Positions 36,201-43,089 of a DNA stretch of 51,803 bases are shown one piece after another (the stretch's first letter is position 1; each line of letters opens with the position of its first letter). The DNA is taken from NCBI GenBank assembly GCA_002709225.1, contig PAQH01000074.1, positions 1-51,803 on the forward strand. The letters are read 5' to 3'. The stretch comes from Planctomycetaceae bacterium (GTDB taxonomy: Bacteria > Planctomycetota > Planctomycetia > Pirellulales > Pirellulaceae). The translations under genes were made by a program, and so were the position numbers. The notes under the pieces were generated by a model. It was not told where the DNA came from, searched no databases, and saw only the letters and a program-made list of their open reading frames with translations.

Positions 36201-36926
36201 ATCGGTAATCCGGAACTCATCAATGCGACCATGGAGGAAGTGTCCGTAGGCATAACCCCAGATACCAAGATGCAGCCGACCGCCTGCAGCTTTGAGCGCT
36301 TTGGCGTTGGTCTTGGTGAGCACCAGCTTCCCATCGATGTAAACGTTGTAGGTACTCGCGCCGTCGCCGCCAGCGCAGTCCCAATTGATTTCGAGGTGAT
36401 GCCACTTGCCCTGATCGACTTGGAATCCGGCTTGCACCGGGGAACTGGGCGGCTGGACATCAAGCGTCATCAGGGCATCCTGCGTATAGACAGATAACGC
36501 TCCGTTTTCGTAGGTCCCCGGCGGGTTGTACCAACCGAAAAAAGGGTGGTACATCCCCGGCTCGTGGGCGTCGATGCAGTACCAGAAATCAACGGTGCCC
36601 CGCCGGATGTCAAGGTTGCGCAGCGCATCGTAGGCACAGCGTCCCCCCTCCTGTCTTCGCAAATCGAGACCACGCCCCCAACGTCCCTCGTCGTCAGCAG
36701 TTGTACGAGCCACGGGCTGGCCCGGTACCGGGGCGGCTCGAGTAGAACCCGCAGCGTAGTCTGCTGTGACCGTGTCGCCATCAAAATGGGAGAGGAACAA
36801 AGTTCGGGCGTTGGTGATTTGCCCTGATGACAAGAAGGCCGATGCCAGCAGGAGTACGTGCGGGATCGACCTGGTTGAATATTTGCCGAGGCAAAGCAAA
36901 CGCGCTGGCCTCTTAGCTGGCAACAT
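33201..36926 (-). CDS. Large exported LamG-domain glycoside-hydrolase-like protein
   Basis: The 1,241-residue protein has an N-terminal hydrophobic export segment (HVLLLASAFLSSG), a LamG/concanavalin-like domain (about 40-230: LFLSHFDGDTVTADYA, GTVDFWYCIDAHEP, WHHLEINWDC, GRIDEFRITD), a predominantly helical 240-470 region likely to form coiled coils, and a TIM-barrel/GH42-like part (about 480-900: RIIFGGGHGRTDTLSTLDFDTL, YTFIYKGPWEAHPY, LNKAWKSDYKSF, SLEYYGWAQEV). A Rossmann-like GH42 trimerisation-type domain follows (VLILPYAQYFVDGFDKQLDAWI, GGTLISAGPYGLYN), then a C-terminal beta domain ending LLQLQR. An alternative ATG at 37034 has AAAGG upstream and overlaps the preceding frame's stop as ATGA, but would put 60 residues before the signal. 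Substrate unknown. Confidence 0.75.
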   Translation of the reverse strand: MLPAKRPARLLCLGKYSTRSIPHVLLLASAFLSSGQITNARTLFLSHFDGDTVTADYAAGSTRAAPVPGQPVARTTADDEGRWGRGLDLRRQEGGRCAYDALRNLDIRRGTVDFWYCIDAHEPGMYHPFFGWYNPPGTYENGALSVYTQDALMTLDVQPPSSPVQAGFQVDQGKWHHLEINWDCAGGDGASTYNVYIDGKLVLTKTNAKALKAAGGRLHLGIWGYAYGHFLHGRIDEFRITDQIEHLTSFAPPEAPYPTPGTIASIRRDLTTAQRRLGELRQTLRHLDGVPGIKAIELQRTNDRYRQLTGKLGLVNVTAADRAATQTVLSGVSDSIQDLLREVMDIAGTRYSMIPAVHNEVLVQLAYLRDETEGLERAVVYSDRLNTAATVAAIERSRAAAVAADELLATASRDFFTLFVDASGARTNPVNAMRMFTASKHKARIMDEMLRSVSTASDRVEEARGGLRVALRQLRTSPQFKAVFPHYRPFVPPSPGPVAVESNGRLKRIIFGGGHGRTDTLSTLDFDTLQENGVDVVWSEPDRFQATPFPAAVAQWEKYKIPLSDKILSYAIGDGMYRPPWFADVHGEKPEYYFAPNYTGSGGFDYRHPVPRQLILKYLEESARLNSQQPYTFIYKGPWEAHPYRGTSVDVPGKRTVAFQEHGFSAVAIKAFRDYLQKKHGTIEALNKAWKSDYKSFHAIQPPKPLVRAFVVTKDARGQDVYTTFLPNKRLPGAATTALTYEFERCRKDLYADYLADCYAAIRRGDPRHPLASSTSGGIMGEILINSLDDLQMPARCVDMWGKHPSGGYGWDDSPYMYGLNRYFNKTLVSLEYYGWAQEVIGDNFYGTFQVAKGATTENIVNAGRRDVWHELSWDRRMLLFYWTQKLVRMDDGFQESHSPLLRPWSGFIPAVKRRVMRLNEILVDVPIVPPRIAVLHPGASIINAYPTNACARITRDLFDRLLSKQYHFGVVPETFLLDGRDQLENYDVLILPYAQYFVDGFDKQLDAWIRNGGTLISAGPYGLYNQYGVPLQSGARQVFKDLDFTYPPPEQYHLSWAWQATRAGKPIAERLLVAQHGRGTVLMTLDGRAFSRHGGATEAHVGTEIGAQATGKETPKKTLTAADDRARPLRLGADEDLPQAVKTFYKTLKKATRRDAWVRSGNVEMVVRGKGSNTPRYLSMLNWDFTQSLATEALVHGAYRQVTDLTVEDGFPVPATVNNGITRIPVRLGPGEGILLQLQR

Positions 36927-37991
36927 GGATCGTGTTTGTCCGACCGAGCATCTCGCAACGTTGCGGGGTACGTCAGCACCTGCCTCACCCCACTGATGCG
37001 CGCGTCTATGGGAGTAGCGCGAAGCGTAGTTCATGCGACTGCCTTTCTGAGAAACTTCTGAAGTAACGAGGTCACTCGTGGATCACACGGTCCTACTGGA
37101 GAATCCTGCACACCAACAGCGCAGCCGGTTTGAGATCTGCCCCAGAGCAAAAGGTAAGAGGACCAAAGAAAGTAGGGCGTCGGGTGCTGGAAGGCGACGA
37201 ATCCCTGGTATTCCTGGCCGTGTTTCCTAGCCGAGGCGGCTCGGTATCCCCGCGCGCGTGAGCAAGGGTCAGCCAGGAGAGCAACGCAACGAACAGGAGG
37301 CCAGACAAGCGGTATTGAGCGAACATCATTCCAGTCCTTAATTGTCTTGCGATGGACTCCATCATATCGGGCCGCTGCGCGCGACGCAGCTGCCGGGTAT
37401 CGACAGTACGCATTGCCAGTGTGTCGGAGGCACTGACACTCCCGACGCGCCGAACCGTTGTTTCGCCAGGTAAAGGTACGGTCAAAACACCATTTACCGG
37501 CCACGTATTTCACGATCACTCGAATCACTGAATCCACAGGTCGGAACCTCACTTGGTACTTCTTGATCCACCTCTCAGAGACGTGAGTTCCCTATGACGC
37601 GCACTGCATGAAGACGCATTCAAGCCGCGAGAATACAACGGGTTGGCCCAGTTGCATGTGCGCCCGTAACGACGTTTTTTGTGTCGCCCGTCTATTTTAC
37701 GGCCCGGCCACAACGTATAAGTACGTGGCGATGGGTTTATTCCAAACCCGTACATTTGTGTGCTATCGCCACGGCTGTCGCAAACCTGGCGTCGCCTGAT
37801 CGTTAACAGCGCAAGAACACCTTACCCCATTCGCTAAGCTCTGGGAAAATCGAGTACTTCGTTCTTATTTTGACCCTACAGGCAAGTCTGTACGACCTCG
37901 CAGCGACGTCAGCTGGTTGTTCGCTCTGAGCTGGCCAACCGAGCTTGGACTGTGAAATGTTTCTTTCTTCTCGTATTCAAGGAGTGAAACC
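36927..37991. other. Long gap between divergent genes, 1,065 bp, holding a possible secreted-protein relic
   Basis: Apart from the relic at 37031-37329 (listed separately), I see no gene. The 37560-37970 part has no coding signal on either strand and must carry the promoter of the plus-strand gene at 37992. Confidence 0.4.
37031..37329 (-). pseudogene. Possible relic of a small secreted protein
   Basis: ATG 37329 (doubled ATG) begins a very good signal peptide, MMFAQYRLSGLLFVALLSW followed by LTLAHARGDTEPPRL, with AAGGA about ten bases upstream. After about 40 codons the frame becomes Ser/Arg/Thr-rich, whereas the adjacent frame reads KHGQEYQGFVAFQHPTPY and runs to TGA 37031-37033, which overlaps a downstream ATG at 37034 as ATGA. 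One frameshift would join the two into a roughly 99-codon secreted protein. I recognise no family. It could equally be chance, so confidence is low. Confidence 0.3.
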
Positions 37992-38981
37992 ATGAAACGA
38001 AAATGTCAGGTGTTGCTGCTGTTGTTAAGCCTCGCATGTGGTTCCGCGTTTGCTGAGGAACAGGTCGCGCCACACGTGGCCTTTTGGACCAATCTGGCGG
38101 GACGTTGGACTTACGAAATCTCTTCGGATGGCACTAAGGGGAAGGTGACGTGGCAAATACAAGCTAGAGGCTCCGCGTTAATGGGCAGGTTTCAAGATGA
38201 CCAAGGCAACGTGTCAGTCGAGCTTGCTGGCTGGCGCCCGGACAACAACACACTGGTGGTCAATGGAGTGGGCACCGCAGGCAACCATTGGTCACTGGCA
38301 CTCGACGAAGTAACTCCTGTCTCAGTCGCAGGAACAAGCGAGGGTGTTTTGCCGAGCGGTTTAGGATTCAAGGGCGCTTTTACCGGAAAATTGACCAATC
38401 ATGACCTCTACACCGTGACGCTGGAAAGGACGTCGGAAGACGGAGAGACCAGTGACGTCACGATCGTGTTCAAACGAGTCAAAACGGGCGTGGCAGTCAT
38501 TGATCTTCCCTGGAAGTGGTTGACCGGTAAATGGAAAATTGAACGTAGCGACGGTACCAGCGCCGAGGTTCACTGGTCCAAGCCGAGGCCCAATGCAGAT
38601 TATCTCATTGGTAAATGGGAGAACGCGGATGGGACAAAATTCAGCGAGATTGTCGGCTGGCGCCCCGATCAACAAGCACTCGTAGCTAATGCATTTGGTG
38701 CCAAGGGGGGGTATTTTTCGGTCTTCTTGGACAACGTCCGTCCCAACCAGATGTCGGGGCGGATACGCCGTTTCAAGTCTGACGGCACACGCACATCCGG
38801 CACGATTGAAATCAACCGTGTTAATGAAGATCTGGTGAAAACAAGAATTGTCGATGAGTCGGATGGTTCGGTCGTCACGGAGACAGTAACCCGCGTATCA
38901 GCTGCAGCTGATGATGGTGGACGTAGTCGCAGGTTACTTGGCATTCCCCAACGCCTGAGAGACCTATTGCGGCGGCGTTAA
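37992..38981 (+). CDS. Exported protein with two tandem lipocalin-like (DUF1579-type) domains and Arg-rich tail
   Basis: The 329-residue protein has a signal peptide (MKRKCQVLLLLLSLACGSAFA) and two clearly homologous halves. Half one: LAGRWTYEISSDGTKGKVTW, then MGRFQDDQGN and the motif ELAGWRPDNNTLV (GWRPD 80-84). Half two: LTGKWKIERSDGTSAEVHW, IGKWENADGT and EIVGWRPDQQALV (GWRPD 222-226). Each half resembles the antiparallel barrel of DUF1579/lipocalin-like proteins. The C-terminus (RSRRLLGIPQRLRDLLRRR) is an amphipathic Arg-rich helix that could bind membrane or nucleic acid. The start is certain: AAGGAG at 37979-37984 lies seven bases before ATG. It is a single-gene unit followed by a hairpin. 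Ligand unknown. Confidence 0.75.
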   Translation: MKRKCQVLLLLLSLACGSAFAEEQVAPHVAFWTNLAGRWTYEISSDGTKGKVTWQIQARGSALMGRFQDDQGNVSVELAGWRPDNNTLVVNGVGTAGNHWSLALDEVTPVSVAGTSEGVLPSGLGFKGAFTGKLTNHDLYTVTLERTSEDGETSDVTIVFKRVKTGVAVIDLPWKWLTGKWKIERSDGTSAEVHWSKPRPNADYLIGKWENADGTKFSEIVGWRPDQQALVANAFGAKGGYFSVFLDNVRPNQMSGRIRRFKSDGTRTSGTIEINRVNEDLVKTRIVDESDGSVVTETVTRVSAAADDGGRSRRLLGIPQRLRDLLRRR

Positions 38982-39696
38982 AGGAAACTTGCGTCGGCCA
39001 ACTGCCTGGCGGATGCGACTCCAATGTCCCATCCGCCAGGCACGGCTGGCTGCCAGCCGATTCAATGCAAACTTTGTTGACGCGGACAGTGTCAGAGCGT
39101 TGACCATTCAGATCCACAGTTACCTGGATAAGGCGCGTGCCCGTTCCTTCCTGGGCATTCGGAGCACCACTGCCGATTTCGGTGGCCTGCTGTATCCCGG
39201 TCCGGTAACCAGATTCTTTTCTAGCTACTTCAACTCCCGCAGCGTTTGTTCCTTTCGCCCCACCTCACGTCAGGTGTGGCATCCAGGCTTCGAGCCGGGT
39301 ATCACTTTCGATGTTTCCTATACACCAACCATGCAATCCAGGCTGGAAGTCGGTGACGTCTGAAGATGTCGCGGCGAATGTACATGAAACGTCTAGTGGA
39401 TTTACTACCAGTGGAGTGTGACGCAAAACACCAGTGCGAAACACGGTCGGATTCGATTCCACGTCCCGCGACAAAGCTGGTCAATCAACGCCCGCAGGGA
39501 AGCAGTACCCCGGTGGCAGTGGCAACAGGTTATGATACAGCAGACGGTAGACAAACTACCGGCGATGGCTACCAATTAGAATCTACTTCCGACCAGGAGT
39601 GTGGCCACTGACCTGAAGGAAGGCACCGTCAAAAGACTGGGCGCCCCGTTGCCCAGACAATCCTCTACGCCAGCTTGATTCGATCGAGAAAGCAAC
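38982..39696. other. Intergenic region, 715 bp
   Basis: Besides the 13-bp inverted repeat at its start, I see nothing that can be supported: open frames here have no signal peptide, domain or ribosome binding site. It precedes the second sialidase gene. Confidence 0.4.
39003..39042 (+). terminator. Perfect 13-bp inverted repeat, candidate terminator of the lipocalin-like gene
   Basis: TGCCTGGCGGATG (39003-39015) and CATCCGCCAGGCA (39030-39042) pair perfectly across a 14-base loop, 21 bp after the stop. There is no T-run, so it may be a Rho-assisted or mRNA-stabilising hairpin. Confidence 0.55.
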
Positions 39697-41466
39697 ATGT
39701 ACGGGCAACGGCAGCGATTCTCCAAATGGCACCTGACGCGGGGGGCAATCTGTCTGATCTGTTGGTGTGCCGCAGTGGGTTGGAAAGTCGAATGGCTACG
39801 CGCGGAATCGGAGGTATTGTCGATCACCGTAGGCCCACCAACCAAGCTTAGTAAACTGGCATATCAGAATTCGGCGAGCCTAGCGGTCTCTCGAACAGGG
39901 GTCGCCGCCGCATTCTATCCCAAGCCAGGAACGGTTCCGAAATTCTATCGCACCTCGGCCAATGGAGGGGCAACTTGGGGTCCAGAGAAAGAATTCGCAC
40001 CTGCCAATGCGGGGCGCATGTCGATCGCCTTGCCCGCTGGCAAAGTCCTCTTTGTGACAGGACAGGCCACGCCGATAGCCGGTGGCAAACCGGGTGAACA
40101 GGAAGCGCAATCCGTACTGTTCTCCGATGATTTTTCACGTTTCGAACCCGGTCGTGTCACCGTTTTCTTGCCCAACGTGGTACTCCACACCCGGTGGGGC
40201 CGGTTTTGGCCCCCCTTTGACAAAGGAAAGATTGTCCGTCTTCCCAATGGTGATTTACTGGCAACGATGTACGGTGATCTGAAAGGGGACCAACAATATC
40301 GCACCATGATCGTGCGTTCGCAGGATCTGGGCCGTTCCTGGCGGTACCACTCAACCGTTGCGTATCAGGCGCAAGATCCGGACCCACATCGGGTCGGACA
40401 ATTTTGTGGTTATTGTGAACCCAGTTTGGCCCTACTGAAAAATGGACACCTGTTGTGCCTGATGAGGACCCAGGGTGCAGAGGTCCCCAACGAATATCGG
40501 CCGCTTTACGCATCCTGGTCGGACGATGAGGGGAAGACCTGGAGCAGGCCACAGTCCACGCGCCCAGCGCTGATGAACATTTCTCCCACGTTGGCGGTGT
40601 TGGATAATGGCGTGGTGGTGTGCCAGTATGGACGCCCCGGGTTCCACGTAGTATTCAGTACCGACAATGGTCATACCTGGGGCAACCGGGTCAGTTTCTC
40701 GCACTTGCCCGAACCAATCATTACGGGGCAGTTCGACATCGTGAAAAGCGGCCCCAATCAGCTGATTGCGATCGGCAGCGATGCCGCGGGAACCAAAGTC
40801 TGGCCGATCAGGGTCGCACGCGTAAGAGTCTCTCAAAACCGGCTGGCGTTGGCCGGTGACGTCGTGAATGAACAAGGTCAACCGATCGTCTCCGCCAGGG
40901 TGCAACTGACCCCAAATCGATACGCAGCCAGCGACTGGCGAGCAGTGCCCACCACGAAAGGCCGAAAACCGCGTTTTGCAGAACCGTTTTTTAGTCCCCC
41001 CAGAATTTGCTCTACCCCGGTATTAGCCTACCGTTCGATCAACGAAACAAATGGGCACCCAACGGTTCGAACGGACAAAAACGGCAGGTTTCACTTCGAC
41101 CGAGTGGGGCTGGGTGAGGTGATTCTCACTGTGGATGCGCCTGGCTACGCGCCTCGTCACCGACGGATCAGTGTCACACCGCAGATAGCAGACCAGAGGT
41201 TCACTCTTGCGCAGGGACGCGGTGTTCGCGGCCAGGTAATCGATGAAACAGGATTGCCAGTGGCTGGCGCCTGCGTCGTCCTGGGCGACTGGCACACGCA
41301 TACGGAGCAAGACGGATCTTTTCACTGGTCGATTGAAGATCCCCCACCAGCTCAGATCGAGATAAAGATCTACAAACGTTACAGCACTGTCTATGACAAA
41401 ACCATCGCCAGGGCTACGCTGGAGTCGATCCAAGAACAACCGCTGGTTTTACGGCGTATGAAGTAG
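39697..41466 (+). CDS. Exported Asp-box sialidase-like protein with two carboxypeptidase-regulatory-like domains
   Basis: The 589-residue product has an export segment (GAICLICWCAAVGW) and a six-bladed propeller with Asp boxes SANGGATW, SQDLGRSW, SDDEGKTW and STDNGHTW (about residues 87-330). The stretch CEPSLALLKNGHLLCLMRT holds the Glu/Arg pattern expected near a sialidase-like active site. Two C-terminal beta-sandwich domains follow: LAGDVVNEQGQPIVSARVQL (about 387 onwards) and VRGQVIDETGLPVAGACVVLGDW (about 508 onwards), each with the DKNGRFHF / EQDGSFHW turn typical of carboxypeptidase-regulatory-like folds. These probably serve as spacers or binding modules. Natural substrate unknown. 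It differs from the 2471 sialidase in length and C-terminal architecture. ATG 39697 has GAGAAAG upstream. Confidence 0.85.
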   Translation: MYGQRQRFSKWHLTRGAICLICWCAAVGWKVEWLRAESEVLSITVGPPTKLSKLAYQNSASLAVSRTGVAAAFYPKPGTVPKFYRTSANGGATWGPEKEFAPANAGRMSIALPAGKVLFVTGQATPIAGGKPGEQEAQSVLFSDDFSRFEPGRVTVFLPNVVLHTRWGRFWPPFDKGKIVRLPNGDLLATMYGDLKGDQQYRTMIVRSQDLGRSWRYHSTVAYQAQDPDPHRVGQFCGYCEPSLALLKNGHLLCLMRTQGAEVPNEYRPLYASWSDDEGKTWSRPQSTRPALMNISPTLAVLDNGVVVCQYGRPGFHVVFSTDNGHTWGNRVSFSHLPEPIITGQFDIVKSGPNQLIAIGSDAAGTKVWPIRVARVRVSQNRLALAGDVVNEQGQPIVSARVQLTPNRYAASDWRAVPTTKGRKPRFAEPFFSPPRICSTPVLAYRSINETNGHPTVRTDKNGRFHFDRVGLGEVILTVDAPGYAPRHRRISVTPQIADQRFTLAQGRGVRGQVIDETGLPVAGACVVLGDWHTHTEQDGSFHWSIEDPPPAQIEIKIYKRYSTVYDKTIARATLESIQEQPLVLRRMK

Positions 41467-41680
41467 ATATCCTGTGCTGCGCAGCCAGTCCACGCGGGAA
41501 AGCAAGTCGCCGCTGGAACGGGGCGGCAAATCCACCACGCCCAATTCGCCCAACCATGCCCAATTTGCCAATGTGGAGGCAAAGCCTGGAAACCGGCCAA
41601 ACCGGAACGGCTGTCAGGCCAGTTTCTTTGAAGTCGGGCTAAGCGTACCCAAGCAGTACCTGCCCTGTCAGCCGCCAAAC

Positions 41681-43078
41681 CTATACTCGACTTAGCGCCC
41701 CGGTGTATCCGGCAAACGTGTCCGTTGCAACGCCGAATCTTTGCAAGATCGTCACAAAGAGCTGCGCTAGCGGAAGTTCCTCCGCTTCGATTTTGCCTCG
41801 CCACCCGGCGTCCGTCACGATGCCCGCATTGACCTGGTTGTCTTCGTTGCCTGTTCCGAACTTAAGCCAACGGCCGTTGTCAAACCCGAGATTCTTACCC
41901 CCGGCAGAGATAATCGGGTAATTGCGTGAGAGGTGGAAACTGCTGGACGCAGAGCCATGCATGGCAAGCGTATTGTCCAGCATATTGCCCTGACCCACCG
42001 GTTCGGGCGTATCTTTCAACTTTTGGACAAAACGACCAAACTCTGTGGCCTGATAGCGATTATAGGTACCAAGATTTTTCCAACCGTCCGGCTTTTTAAC
42101 ATCATGCGTGAGCCCATGCGCTTTACCCAGACCAACGGCCAGCGATAGCAGGTCATGTGGCCCTTCGCCATTTTCTCTCCCCAGCTGGAAGGTTGCCACA
42201 CGAGTCGAATCACTCAGGAAGGCAAGGTAAATTAATTCGTACATCGTCTGAAAGTAGGCTCGCGCCTCGGTTGGATCGGCGTCGAGTTTCAAGTTATCCG
42301 TATCCACCATCGGTGGTGGTGTATCAACCCATTGTTGAGCTTTTGCTAACTTGACTTCCGTGTCGCGGACCGCGTCAAGGTATTGCTGCAACGTCCGCTG
42401 GTCGCGCAGGGAAAGCTCTTGCCCCAAAGAACGCGTGTTGGCAATGAGATAATCCAGGGCGCTTTTGCTTCTGGCCAGTTTCGCAGCCGCGTCTTTTCCA
42501 CTGGTCACAAACAGCATATCGAAAATCTGCTTTGGTTTGTTCAACGCTGGGATCGGACGCCCTTCACGATTGAAGGACTGGGTTTGCGCGCCGCGGGGGC
42601 CACCGATGCCACCATTGGTCGACATCACCAACGACGCATGGCGGGTGAGGTCGCCGGCGTGCGCGGCAATGACCTGATCAACGGAAATCGAGTTCTTGTA
42701 AGGTCCGTGACTGCCCGTGGCCGCACCTGTCAAGTATTGATCAGCATTGGAATGACCATGTACTTGCCGGGCAGCGGGGTGAGATAGGCCTGAATAGATG
42801 GTAATTTCACTGCGCAAGGGCTCCAGCACATCCAGTACTTTCGTGAGTTTGAAATCGCGCTCGCCACCACGAGGAAACCAGCTCCAATCCTCCCAGGCTG
42901 GATCTGCTTTCAGCGGCAATCCCACGCCATCTGGATGGTAGATACTGACAAAACGCTTTGGCGCGCTCTGAGGCTTGGAATCTGTCGCAGCGAAGGTTTC
43001 AAACTGTGGCAAAGACAGGGCAATACCCGAACCATAAAGAAAGGTTCTACGGTTCAATGAAACTCCATTGGCATTCAC
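41681..43078 (-). CDS. DUF1552 protein, Tat-type N-terminus
   Basis: This 465-residue protein begins NRRTFLYGSGIALSLP, a twin-arginine signal, then shows DUF1552 hallmarks: FVSIYHPDGVGLP, SGLSHPAARQVHGHSNADQ, SVDQVIAAHAG, PTEARAYFQTMYELIYLAFLSD and MLDNTLAMHGSASSSFH. DUF1552 proteins belong to the alkaline-phosphatase-like group and nearly always follow a DUF1587-DUF1592-DUF1588-DUF1585 cytochrome-like gene, as here, with only 11 bp between stop and start. I place the start at GTG 43078 because AGGAG lies eight bases upstream; the alternative GTG at 43087 would sit too close to it. Function is unknown; export with a haem-protein partner suggests a surface complex. Confidence 0.88.
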   Translation of the reverse strand: MNANGVSLNRRTFLYGSGIALSLPQFETFAATDSKPQSAPKRFVSIYHPDGVGLPLKADPAWEDWSWFPRGGERDFKLTKVLDVLEPLRSEITIYSGLSHPAARQVHGHSNADQYLTGAATGSHGPYKNSISVDQVIAAHAGDLTRHASLVMSTNGGIGGPRGAQTQSFNREGRPIPALNKPKQIFDMLFVTSGKDAAAKLARSKSALDYLIANTRSLGQELSLRDQRTLQQYLDAVRDTEVKLAKAQQWVDTPPPMVDTDNLKLDADPTEARAYFQTMYELIYLAFLSDSTRVATFQLGRENGEGPHDLLSLAVGLGKAHGLTHDVKKPDGWKNLGTYNRYQATEFGRFVQKLKDTPEPVGQGNMLDNTLAMHGSASSSFHLSRNYPIISAGGKNLGFDNGRWLKFGTGNEDNQVNAGIVTDAGWRGKIEAEELPLAQLFVTILQRFGVATDTFAGYTGALSRV

Positions 43079-43089
43079 GATAACCACTC

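Noticed and set aside
39250..39480. tRNA-like TTCGATTCC segment
   Set aside because: No cloverleaf can be drawn around it: acceptor and anticodon stems are missing.
41523..41585. Imperfect GCCCAATT repeats as a CRISPR or iteron array
   Set aside because: Only two or three short degenerate copies with no regular spacing.
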